NCBI RefSeq assembly: GCF_028389875.1
Contig: NC_084702.1
Span: 63,466,553 to 63,530,552, forward strand
Source of the DNA: Rhea pennata
Taxonomy: Eukaryota; Chordata; Aves; Rheiformes; Rheidae
Direction of reading: 5' to 3'
Length of the DNA: 64,000 bases
Shown here: positions 40,181 through 50,565 of the stretch, piece by piece
Layout: the number at the start of each line of letters is the position of its first letter
Position numbering within the stretch: the stretch's first letter is position 1
Translations under genes and position numbers: made by a program
The notes under the pieces: generated by a model
The model's database searches: none
What the model saw: only the letters and a program-made list of their open reading frames with translations
Told to the model about the DNA's origin: nothing

Positions 40181-42239
40181 TTCTATATCCAGTTCTTCTT
40201 TTTTCTGTTTTCCTGCTCTTCTGGGTTTTTCTATGATATTATTTTGGTGATAGCTGGCCACATACATTTACTGTTAAAATTTGTATTTTGGAACTCATTA
40301 CCATCTTGCTTCTGCAGTTTTGAAGCTGGTGAACTTCAGTATTATTTTAACTAATTTTTCTTTGTAACTTTAGATTCTTGCCTGTTACATCAGTGAAGTA
40401 AGAGACGTTTATCACATAATTTGTCTTTTTAAACTAACCATAGTTTGTCTTTCAAGGTGTTTGACTCGAACAGCCATTGCACCAGACAAAGGCATTCTGT
40501 AGCCCTGGTAGTGTTTTTTGTAACTGAATAAGTATCCTGAGTCAGTAAGTCATATTTTAATGTGACATTTTTTTTTAATGTGACATTTTTCTTTAGGGAT
40601 ATTTATTCTTCCAGAGTAAGGATATGGCATTAACATGAGGGTACACAGCTTGTAATGTGCACATATGTTGTAATGCTTTGCCTTCCTGCTGCTATCCTGT
40701 GACTTGCAAAGATGCGTTCCCTGTACAACAGACTTATGGAAATCTAAATGGACAAATACAAAATAGTGTGATTAAGGCAGTCTCTTTCAGTACTTTCAAA
40801 GATACTGAATGTTTTAGCTTTGCTTCTTGATTAGAAAAGCAGAGCAATATTTATTCTGTAATTCAGCTTTCCTAAACAGAACTCTCCAGGCAGCTTACAT
40901 CAGTAAAAATTAAGGATTAGTACAACTACCTACTTGCTAATAAACAGACATCAGTTGCCTTTTACCTAAGATTATTAAAAGGTAAGGCAACTGGTGATGG
41001 GGTGAAGAAATAAACACACCATCTACTTTGTTCTCTTAAAGAATGAAATTATCCCTACTGTGGAAAAGTAGTTTAGACTCAATTGCTGATATACTGCTAA
41101 GTTTCCTTTTTAGGGCACCCCTAATAATGAACATCTGGTGTTCAAGTCATCCCAAACATGATGCACTGGTCATATTGTTCCTGTGTACCACTTTTGTTGA
41201 ATGAATAGTACTGCTTTCTACAGCACTTCTATTCAAGTATTATCTTTGCCTGAATCTAGTCAACTACTTGAAACCGCAAATTAAAGTAGAATGGCTGTAA
41301 GATATCTGGAGTATACCTGTCCCTCAAGGTGCTTTCCAAGACGATGCTTGCTGGACAACTGGTATCTAAATGGCTGACTATGCAGCTCTAAGAAACATCT
41401 GTCAATTTTGTTCAGGTATGTTTGGAAGGATGCACATCCATTGGTATTATCACTCCTTTGTTTTAAATTCCCTTTTCCCCAGTATGAAATAACAAACAAG
41501 CCAATTTTATGACCATCTTCTCTTCAGAATTTGTTGACTGCTAGCAACTTTGAGCTGAGCAGATGTTGACCACAGGTTAAAATGTTCAAACTCATTAAAA
41601 TGCATTGACGTAAACAGTAGATGATTAATTGATGTGCTCAGCACTTTTCAGGGTCAAACCCTAGTTATAAACATTTCTAGATAGATTGATTTTCATACAA
41701 GCTTTCTGGTCTTTTATGACAAGAAATATTTTTTGCCTCAGGGTTCAATTAAACACATATTTGTGCTTCTGTGAAGACGTTCACCTCTATTTTTGGAAGC
41801 AGAGTTACTACCTAATAGCTGTGATGTGAGGGTTTGCCCTATTAAAACACTTTGATCTTTTCTATCTTGATACGTTATTTCCTGCTGACAAGCTTCTTTG
41901 TCAAGATAGCTAGCACTGCATTTGTGTATATACTGCAGTACAAAATCCAGCTTCTTTCTAGATGGAAGAAGTCCTATAGGCTTGCTACTGATTATTATGC
42001 TACTGAGGTTTATCTATACGGGCTAGAAGGCAGTTGTGTTACAGCAATTGTATTCTGCTTGTTATGCTACTGTTCAATGATAATCTTCATTTTTTGTCAC
42101 AGAATGGATGATTTTGTAAACCGATGCTTTATTCAGCTCATGAACACTTGATTATAAACTAGAAAGAAAATTACACATATAAAACTGTCATTTGGGAATG
42201 AGCATTTTTCTCGCATGTATAAAAACGTCACATCTTCAT

Positions 42240-42680
42240 AAGCAGATCTGAGATACCAGAATCACAGAAAACAGAGAGGTCTTCCCGTCCGTTCTCTCCA
42301 CGTCAGAATCAATGCCAACTAAACCATTCCTGAGAAATGTTTATCTAACCCTTGCCTGCTCATGGAAATTCAACCACTTCTGGTAGATCTCTTTCAGTGC
42401 TTGATTACCCTTACCATTAAAGTGTCTCCCAGGATATGATCTTACCTCCTCTGGTGCAATGCAAGCCAATTGCCATTTCCCATCACCATACTCTCTTCAC
42501 AGCAACTTTTTACATATGGGTTCAATTCCCCCCCCCCCCAATTGGCTCTAGAAGAAATTGTGAGCCCTCTGCCATTACTCCAATAGGCCACTTTTCCAAA
42601 AATCTCTGCTTGTTCTTGATGGTCTCTTTTAAATTCTCTTCTCTTCAACTCACCTTTCATTTAGAGCATCCAAAGGCAGC
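42240..42680 (-). mobile_element. CR1-like LINE fragment (3' region, diverged)
   Basis: Read on the plus strand, this matches the reverse-complement wording of the CR1 3' region in the right order: a CAGAATCACAGAAA start, ACTAAACCATTCCTGAGAAA, TTCAACCACTTCTGGTAGAT, CAGTGCTTGATTACCCTTA, TTACCTCCTCTGGTGCAA and GCCAATTGCCATTTCCCATC, then weaker similarity to the TCTCTTCT block. The element is therefore inserted in minus orientation with its 3' end at the left. It is 5'-truncated and old, and contains a 12-C run at 42528-42539. CR1 is the dominant LINE of birds and other sauropsids, which supports the host assignment. No reverse transcriptase remains. Confidence 0.7.
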
Positions 42681-42853
42681 AGCTCTTAGAGTGATGTATT
42701 ACTGCTGCTAAAAGGAAGAAAAAGGGGTTTAAAGATTCAGGGGAATTCACTGCAAAATGTAATAAATAAATAAATCACACACTATGACAGAAGAGGAAAG
42801 ATAAAAACACGAGTTTCTTACAGCTCCTTTGTTACGCTATTGAGATGCGTAGC

Positions 42854-43877
42854 TTAGCCACCGTTGTTCAGCTGGTAGTTCCCAACATTGAAAGAGCATC
42901 TCATGATCAGCAGAAAGTTGCCAGCAATGGCTGTTGCTAAGAGAAAACCAGCCAGAATACTGAATAGCAGGAAAGGCCAAGCCTTTATCCTTTCTTCCAG
43001 CCCATAGCTATTAAAATGCTAAAATTAGCACATATCCTAATGGTTCGAAGTAAACAATTTCATTTGCACTCACATAAATTGAATTAGATCCGCTGTGTCT
43101 GCTGTATTTGATACTGATTTCCAAAGTAAAGTTACAAGGGTCAAAGGAAACAAGTTTTTGTATATTGGGTATAGGAGGGAAACGAACGCTCTGCTGAGGA
43201 CTGCCTGCCTTTCGCAGGGGCCTTCTCAGCACGCTCTCAACTTGACTGAATGCTGTAACTGAGCTGGTGCGCAAAAGGCCGTCATTCGTTGTGAAATCAG
43301 AGTAACAACCACCTGCACAGTTTATTAGATCCAAGTCAATCACTTACTTTATATCCTAATGAATGTGTGTTCCTATTTACTCTTGAACTCTCATTCACTC
43401 TTTCTTTCCTCTTTGCTCCTTACCTGCTTTTGCAATCCCTTATACTACACTGCAAGTCTTTTCTTTCTCTCTCTCTCTTTTTTTTTTTTTAATCTCACCT
43501 CATCTGATATTTTCTTTCTGGATTTCATATCTCTCAGCCATACTGAGGGAAAAAAAAAAGCATCCTTTTTTTCTCCAGCAGGAGAGCTGGTGCTGCTAAC
43601 GCAGGCTGTTGAAAAGCCGATGGGTTGGATGTCAGCTTCCATTACGAGACACCAGTCCTGCCTTTGCAAGTGGTTGGGGGAATTATGCTGTGTAAGAGAG
43701 AAGACAAACGTCTTACCTTCCTAAATCAGATTTTTCAGAGGAAAGTTTACTCTAAGATCCAGCTGAATGCAAGTTAGTGACTTTGGCCCCTCCAGCCAAA
43801 CGTTTGTTTCTGCTGAGATAGCTTCAAAGCTCCTGTCCACATGCATCAGGAGTAACTTTTGAAATTTTGATTACTCT
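42854..43877 (-). pseudogene. Candidate decayed multi-exon gene for a single-pass membrane protein (unrecognised)
   Basis: I do not recognise this gene. Three exon-like blocks line up on the minus strand. Block A (43877-43717) follows an acceptor preceded by CGTTTTTACACCGTGCAG and ends at a GGAAG|GTAAGA donor. Block B (43312-43074) follows TGTGCAG and ends at TTTAT|GTGAGT. Block C (43018-42854) follows CTAATTTTAG and ends in TAA. The phases agree: A ends one base into a codon, B begins with the other two bases, B ends in phase 0 and C starts in phase 0. B holds 80 codons with the sequon NFT and the basic segment RRPLRK. C holds 54 codons with a hydrophobic helix (PFLLFSILAGFLLATAIAG) and a short tail (MRCSF...NNGG), as in a type I membrane protein. 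Damage: in A the frame breaks at a TTT near 43826-43828 (one extra base gives TGA at 43826-43824), and an in-frame TAG lies at 43723-43721. The B-C intron would be only 55 bases, short for a vertebrate. Alternatives are chance, sequence error, or exons of a lineage-restricted gene. Confidence 0.38.
43457..43490 (+). repeat. (CT)n / poly-T tract
   Basis: CT dinucleotides run into twelve or more T. In the candidate decayed gene it falls inside the A-B intron, where the minus strand reads as a purine run. Confidence 0.85.
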
Positions 43878-44120
43878 CTGCACGGTGTAAAAACGCCCGG
43901 CGCTTTCAGGACGTTCCGGTAGCGACGGATAAGCCAGCGCCGCGCCAGCGTTGGCGGGGTAAAAGCTCCTTCTCCGCCCCGAGCCCGCTTTCCAAGGCAC
44001 GGCGCGCAGGCGGAAGGCGCCGCGGCTCGGGGCCAGGCACGGGGCTGCCCACGGAGCGAACACGCGCATGTGCAGCGCGGGCGCGCGCGGGGCTGCCGCG
44101 GCGTTCCCGCACCGCCGGCC

Positions 44121-44170
44121 GCGCCAGCACCGCGGCCGCGCCAGCACCGCGGCCGCGCCAGCACCGCGCC
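44121..44170. repeat. 3-copy 17-bp GC-rich tandem repeat in the ARL15 CpG island
   Basis: The unit GCGCCAGCACCGCGGCC occurs at 44121-44137 and 44138-44154, with a third, slightly shortened copy to 44170; a partial unit precedes it. Array length may vary between individuals. It lies about 470-510 bases upstream of the ARL15 ATG, within or just above the likely start region. Confidence 0.85.
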
Positions 44171-44634
44171 CCTTCGCCGGCGCCGCGGGCGCCTTTAAGA
44201 GGCTCCGCGCGCGCCCCCACGTGTGCGATCAGCTGACGGCGACGCCGCGCGGCGGCACGAGGGGGCGGGGCCGGGGCCGCGCCGCGCCGCCCGTCGGCGA
44301 GGCCGGGGCGCTGCGCCCGCCCGCCGCGCGCGGGTTGGTGCCGCCGCGGCCGCCGGGCGCCAGCGCCGCCGCCGCCTCGCGCCCCGCCCGCGCCCCGCCC
44401 CGGCCGCGCGCGCGCGCAGGGCCGCCGCGGCGCCGCGCGGGCAGCAGCGGGCGGCCCTGACAGCGCCGCCGGGGCCCGCCGCGCCCCCGCCCCGCCGCCG
44501 CGCCCCCGCCCCCACCCCGCCGGCAGGCAGGAAGCGCCGCTGCCCCGCGCCGCGGCCGCAGCGCGCGGAGGGCGGCCGCAGCCCCGCGGAGCGGAGCGGA
44601 GCGGCGCGGCGCGGCGCCCGGCGCCGCCCGGTAC

Positions 44635-44646
44635 ATGGATTACCTG
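44635..44646 (+). CDS. ARL15: ARL15 coding exon 1 (Met-Asp-Tyr-Leu, then splice donor)
   Basis: ARL15 is an Arf-like small GTPase of the Golgi and plasma membrane, linked in human studies to adiponectin secretion, TGF-beta/SMAD signalling and CNNM magnesium transporters. Human ARL15 starts MSDLRITEAFLYMDYL, followed by CFRALCCKG. Here the tail of that first coding segment is visible as TAC ATG GAT TAC CTG, followed directly by a GTAGGT donor at 44647. An in-frame TGA at 44458-44460 and the lack of any ATG between it and 44635 make this ATG the only start in the exon, so the protein would lack the first 12 human residues. The ATG has G at +4 but T at -3, a weak context. The identification rests on four residues, the donor, the CpG island and conserved gene order. 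The GTPase exons (P-loop onwards) were not found in the window and should lie to the right. Confidence 0.75.
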
Positions 44647-45879
44647 GTAGGTCCCGGCGCGGCGCGGCCCCGAGCGGCCCCGCCGCCTGCCCGCGGGGCC
44701 CGGCGGGGCGGGGGCGGGCGCGGAGCCGCGGCCGCGGCGGGCTATTAAGGGGCGATAAAGCGGCGCGGCGCGGCCGAAGGGTGCTGCAGCCCCGCTCATT
44801 TGGTCGCTATTAGGCTGCCGGAGTCACGACCTCGGCCGCTGTGTTTTTCCTAAATGCATTAGCGCGGGGCACGGTTGAATGAGCGCGGCGGCGCTCCGGA
44901 GCCCTTTACGGCGCTTTAATGGCACTGCCTGCGGGAGATCGTATCGCGGGCCGGGCGGCGGCGCCGCCGCGGGAAGACCGGCTCTGCGGCACGGCGGAGC
45001 GCTCGGTTCTCGTCCCAGCTTCGGCAGGGCGCTCGCCTGCCTGGCCTGGTTTGTAGGAAAATGGGAGATCACGGTGGGTGCCCCCCATGACTCGAGACTT
45101 CTTTTTTATTTTATTTTTCCTTTTTGAACACCAGCCTGTAAACTCTGCCCCCTCTCACTTTGTGCACTGCCGTGAAGTGTACGGTAGGTCAAGAGGAAGC
45201 CAGGCTTCTCCGCTCGCGCCTTCCTCTTCGGTACTGGTGCCTGGTGCAACCGGCCCGGCGGTATCTGGAGTCGGGAGGAGAACGGGCCCGCTCGCCGTCT
45301 CACGCGGGGCACGCGCGGACCAGCCCACGAAACCTCCGTGGACGCGCTTTCTAAAGATCTGTGTTGTGGGTTTGCCGTGTCGAGGTGAGAGCTGGGTGCC
45401 ATGGCTGACTCTTCTGATGATGGAGTCAGTGAAGTCAGAAATACATTAAATATTTATTTAAACATTGTTCTTCTGTGAGCATAGTTTAGATTTATTTTGG
45501 GGGTATTCTGCTTATATCAAATAGTCCATTTGGCTTTCCTTCCTGAGGGAGAGCCAGCCAGCCAGCCTGTGCTGTTGAAATGGCAGGTAAACTTCTATTT
45601 AAGACCTAGTTAATGAAATACTGATGATAAACTTGCTATGTACTAAGTGCAGCGTCTTGGGAGCCTGGAGCTGTTCCTTAGATTTTTTTCCTTTATAAAC
45701 TGATATCCAGATGAAACTGGCGGTCTTGTGTACTTCTTGAAATGCTTGTGAAATTAACCTTTGTGACTGCTGCAGGCTGTTGCACTGAAGGCCAACCAGT
45801 TGGAGAACAATAAATTTAATAAGCCTTGAAAACTGGGGGCATGTTTTCATATTAACTAAGAGGGAGGAGGTTAAATATC

Positions 45880-46055
45880 TCTGCTTCTTTTAAAATTCCT
45901 TTTGTCCTTTCTTTCTCCTTTACCTCTTTTTATCTTGCTCCTTCTCTTACCACTTTGACTTATTCCTTTGTCCTTTTGTCCTGCTCCTTTCTTCTTACTT
46001 TGCTTACTCTTACTCCTTTGCTCTCTGCTGTTTTTCGCCTTCTTTTTTTGCAACT
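45880..46055 (+). repeat. Pyrimidine-rich low-complexity stretch
   Basis: About 175 bases dominated by CTTT, TCCTTT and CTCC words with few purines. On the minus strand it gives a Lys/Arg/Ser-rich open frame that is a composition effect. It could form triplex DNA, but no function is evident. Confidence 0.7.
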
Positions 46056-46735
46056 CTAAAACTTAAATCTTCAGCACAATGATATCCTGAGAGTTCTTGC
46101 AATTTTTGTTTAATGTTTCTATTGTATCTGCAAGTATCTTCGTAAGATACCTTCACGGTTCATGCAGTGCTGTATGTATAACATGCATTGTGAGATAGAT
46201 TAGGCCTTGAGGAGGTCTCATTTCTGTGTGAAGGTTGCTACAAATCAGCCAAGCTAACTTTTTATAAAAGACAAAAGCAAGGAGTTGGGGGTTATGGCTC
46301 AAACAGGATGCTGGTCTGCTGAAGCTCTGGGGCAACTGAAGATGAAAAGATGTCTTCATTTCTCACAGGCCACCATTTCTTACTAGGAAGAACATACATG
46401 TTACACTGTATGGGGAGTCTTTTGATTTTGAGAGTGCTTGTTGCATCTGTCATCAACTCTTCTATACCAAAGTATAAGTAAAAAAACCTCCCCCAAAAGT
46501 AAAAGAAGGTTTTAATTTTTTTGGGTTTATGTATATGGAAACAAACTCTGGCAGGTCAAGTCAGGTATGTTCTCTCGCATTTATTACAGAGGTCTTCCCC
46601 TTCCATTCCTCATCTCCACAGGATGCATGAGACTGGCCCTCCTTCCCCTTTCTCTGTAAATGGTAGTAAATGAAATGGCTTTTTTTGGTAAAGGATGATC
46701 AGTTCAGGCATCTTAAAGTGCTCTGACAAAACAAA

Positions 46736-46768
46736 ACACACACACACACACACACAAAAAAAAAAAAA
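46736..46768 (+). repeat. (CA)n microsatellite with poly-A
   Basis: About ten CA units are followed by a 13-base A run. A typical polymorphic dinucleotide repeat within ARL15 intron 1. Confidence 0.9.
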
Positions 46769-49534
46769 CAATAAGAAAAGGAAATTAGGCAAGTTAATTT
46801 CTACAGCCCACTTGCAGCCTGGAAGGTGAAACTGTTGACACAGTTTGCCCTAGAATAGAGATGGGCCTATTGCTATTGATGCAAGACTCACAGCTATAAT
46901 ATGGACATACAGAACAACCACCTCCGTATTTTCCTAAGACCAGAAGCAAAAGGGTAGGTACATTAAGCAAGTATTATGCTTCTAAGTCTTAGGCGTTTAT
47001 GGTGGAATCTTTCACCTAGGTAGGCTTCAGAACCCAAATAGGCATCCCTTTGCTGGTTGCTCGTGTTGAGCACATGTGTGGCAGCCTGGAGGCAGTGAAG
47101 ATTTTCTCCTCTGCTTTTAATGTGAAGCAGCTGGCAGGGCAAAGGATGCAGTTGTTTCTGGCTGCAGAGCCTTAGGTAAAGTTTTAATTAGTGGTGTGGT
47201 AAAGTGAGGAAGTTCAGTAGAAGAAGGCTAGAGTAACTGTGGTGAGGTTTGCTGCAGCAGATTCAGGAGTCATTCAATTTCCACATGGAGTCTACCTTTG
47301 GTGGTTTCTTCCCAGACTCTTAGAGGATGGGTTCTTTTCCTGATATCTTGGTGCCATGCATCTTGGAGCTCTCCTTAAGCATAAAGGATTATGGTAGAAA
47401 TGTTAGTGCATTGGCCAGCTCATTTGTTTTGATAACTTCTCCTTTAAAAAGCTGATCACAAGAAATACTGAACATTTGCAGAACCTGCAAATGTCAGTGG
47501 GACATTCAAGATGTTCAAAATATGCTCAAAGCCAAGTCAGTTGTAGCCAACCTAGACCATGATCTGCTGTCCTGGAGTTTATTAGGACATATATGTGGAA
47601 TCTATACAGACCTTTCCTACTCCTTTGTGATCCATGACTTATTGCTAAAGCCGTTTGATCTCTGGCATACTAGTGCTAATATTAGAAGAGTAACTTCTGT
47701 GGTGTTATGGTCTGGGTTTGCATTGTAATAGAATGGTAGAAGTGGTCTCTATATCTTGAATAACAAGATGAGGCTTTTGGGCCTGATCTTAGTTGTGCTT
47801 TTATATGGGAATAGCTACTTAGTGTTGAGTGTGTAGTGGTTTTTAATAGCATAGCTAGGCCTATTTCAGCATCTAGAAAAGAATCTAACTGTATTTGTAT
47901 AGAGGCACCTTTTACTCACAATTTATTCCTCTTCCTATATTTATTCCTATAAAACATACCGTGCTGACATAGCTGCATGAGTATAGAGTAGTATGTTTTC
48001 TGTGAATACGTAAACCTGTGGTATATCTGCGACAATCTTCTGCTATTTTCTTTCTGCCTTCTATTTGTAAGGATTATACTTTGTATATAGACTCGCACTG
48101 GCTGGCCTACGTTCAGTAGGCTATGCTTAATTTAAATTATGGCATGGTGCATCTTGTGAAGAGCATGGCACGTGACTAATCTTTCAGTTTTTACTTGGAA
48201 AACTTACAGGAAAACAATGGCACTGCTTTGATTTCTGTGTGTGATACTTGCAATGCAAATTTTAAGCTGTTGAGTAGGATTTCACAATATACTTCTTCAG
48301 TGGCATCCTCTACACTGGAAAAGTTACTTACATTGAACAGTTGCGTGTATCAGCCTGATCTGTGTAGGTCTATTGGAAAGTACTTGAGAGGATGTTGGAA
48401 AAATTTGAATCAATGTGACTTCACAAAAAAAGAAAAAAAAATTCAAGAAATGAATATATATTGGCTTGAGAGTTTGTAAAAATGAAGTTGGTAACCTATT
48501 TCATCTTGTATTTAAGCATTTCTAGTGTGGGAATACGTAACCTTTAAATTATTCTTAAATTGCACCATATATTATGTAGTGTCTTTTATTCACATATAAA
48601 CATTTTTTGGGGGGCAAAACCTTCCATAATAAGGAATATATCTCAACCTGAAGCTGAAGATAACACTTCTTGCATGGAAAACCTCATCAGCTAGTGATAT
48701 TTCTCATGCTTGAGCAGAAATATTAGTGTTGCAAAGTCAAGAGATCACACATCCTTCTTAGAGTAGTGTCTTTGCTTGGATTGGGATTTTTTTTAAATAT
48801 AGTTTTGTACATTTATTAGCTGTTGTGAATTATTTTATTTGTGTACTTGCACATGGAAGCCAAAAATTTAGATGGGTTATGAATAAATCAAACTAAACTT
48901 TCACATTTTAGACTAAGAGGCCTTGGAGTGATTTCCTCTTGATGGTCTTGATGCAAATTCTGTATAGTTAGGATTTGGGCAAGGCATTTCAGAAAGCTGC
49001 ATGTATCATATAGTGGTACGGGGTTGCTTTTGTTTGCTTTTAAAAAAGCAAATGCTACTAGCAGGAGAGGGAAAAAGTTTCTGAGCAACTTCCCTGTCCT
49101 GGAAAACCTACTGTAAGTATACTTCCCTTTTATTTAATTGGACTCAAAGATGAATTTGACTTGGAAAGTGATAATAAAGAGAGATTAGAACTATTAAGTG
49201 ATCTTGATCTATTTTAGATCCTGTCTTACCATCACAATTGCCTGTTCTATCGTTTGGTCTCTGTAGACCTTGACAAGTGTTTTTATGCTACAGAGGGCAT
49301 TATCAAAGCATCTGTTTCAAGGTTAGAATTTTTCTTCATTGACGCTTCATAAACCAGTGTCCTTTGCAGGAGGAGGAGGAGATGGTGAGAATTTCACAGT
49401 AGGAACTCTTGAGTTTTTCCTTCCAGGTGCATGCAGGTGTTTTATCAGTCACCTGCAACATTAGCAACAAATGTGTGTGCAACCTTGCCCTCTTATCACT
49501 TGATAAACCTCCTTCTCATCATGTGTATGTGTGC

Positions 49535-49558
49535 TTTTTTGGGGGGGGGGGGAGAGGG
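49535..49558 (+). repeat. T6-G12 homopolymer run
   Basis: Six T are followed by twelve G and then AGAGGGG. A G-rich simple repeat in ARL15 intron 1. Confidence 0.85.
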
Positions 49559-50549
49559 GAGGTCATGTTGCTATGAGAACTATTGGGCTGTCTTGGAGTC
49601 TCCAGTCTTTGATCTGTTAGAGTTAGTATCCCTCAGTTTATGAAGCTGGTTAGGCACAAGGATGAGGGGTCTGATGGTTCTTTCGAGATAAAGATATGAA
49701 TGTGAGGAAAAAAAGGCAACTAACAGGTGTCAAATTGGTTAGTATACAGGGTGCTTGCATCTAGACTGCTTGAGTGAGATGGGAACTTCTGATGTGACTC
49801 TTGATCATCCTTACTTATTTTACTTGGGTTTGCATTGCAGAGTGGTCACAGATCACAAACTTCTCCCCCCACCCCCTCAGATTAAATCAGATTAGACTCA
49901 ACTGCTGGGTAGTCCTGCAGGATCAGATCAGAACTAGCCTGAAATAAAATCCCTGAAGGTACACCGTGTGAATATTTGGTCTTCAGTACCAGTCCTGTTC
50001 TGCTGTACTACTAATGTGGTAGTTGCTAATGTAGACATAGTCAGGGTCACCTTACCTGGGAGTGAGGCTGCTGCTTTTTCTGAATACTTACTGCACCAGC
50101 ATAGCAGCAAATGTAGAAAGACATTAAAAACAGATTTTCTGAGACTTAAACTAAAGAAGTTGTTGTAGATAGGTTTCTGTTGCTATTTCAGCATAACATT
50201 CAAACCTGAATCAACTGGGAGTGGCAGGTGGAGTTAATTCTGGGAAGCAATCTCCCCTGAATGAACTTGTTTCTGTTTTAAGTAAGTATGGGAGTTTGAG
50301 AACCAGGTTTGGCTGAAGATCTGAAAGAGAGGTGCTCTTAAAAACAAATTTTCCTCCTTGGTAGGATCTACCTAACCAGTGTTGCAGGGAGTATTTGCTG
50401 AATGAAAGATGTTATCAGCTGTTAGAATGAGCAATAAAAATATTGTTGACTTAATGTAGTGGAACCTAATCATCTGTCTGAAGACAGATGAGTGAATAGA
50501 GGAGAAGCAAAATTCCTTTGCGAGAGATAATAAAAGTGAAACCTTGATT

Positions 50550-50565
50550 AAAAAAAAAAAAAAAA
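50550..50565 (+). repeat. Poly-A tract
   Basis: Sixteen A are followed by a short direct repeat of ACTTGAAAA type. A retroposon tail is possible, but no body was recognised upstream. Confidence 0.8.

Larger units (their letters stand above)
18640..42239. other. Intergenic region between HSPB3 and the ARL15 locus
   Basis: About 23.6 kb of AT-rich DNA without a supported coding exon. The longest open frames (about 90-106 codons) show no known domain, no homology I recognise and no consistent splice signals. Listed separately are a CpG-rich patch at about 21060, a 19-base near-perfect palindrome at 22443, MIR-type remnants near 28558 and 30815, and several homopolymer or simple repeats. Nothing else could be called. 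Confidence 0.6.
43880..45070. promoter_or_regulatory. ARL15: CpG island / promoter of ARL15 (possibly bidirectional)
   Basis: About 1.2 kb of extreme GC and CpG density begins just upstream of the candidate minus-strand gene and ends about 420 bases into ARL15 intron 1. It contains GC boxes, an NRF1-like CGCGCATGTGC at 44063-44073, a palindromic E-box CACGTG at 44218-44223 and a TCAGCTGA palindrome at 44229-44236. No TATA box precedes ARL15. A start within about 44200-44600 would suit the short exon. If the minus-strand gene structure is real, the same island could drive both directions. Long open frames here on both strands are a product of stop-poor GC-rich DNA. Confidence 0.75.

Noticed and set aside
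43011-43343. 110-codon minus-strand open frame taken as an intact small gene
   Set aside because: Its ends run past splice signals at 43312 and 43074, and its first and last codons look intronic. It fits better as one exon of a multi-exon structure.
43906-44799. Long open frames of up to 297 codons on both strands in the ARL15 CpG island
   Set aside because: Composition effect: Ala/Arg/Gly/Pro-rich, mutually overlapping and without domains. None continues convincingly into the neighbouring exon-like blocks.
45078-45449. 123-codon plus-strand open frame at the edge of the ARL15 island
   Set aside because: No known domain, no exon signals matching ARL15 and mixed composition at the island border.
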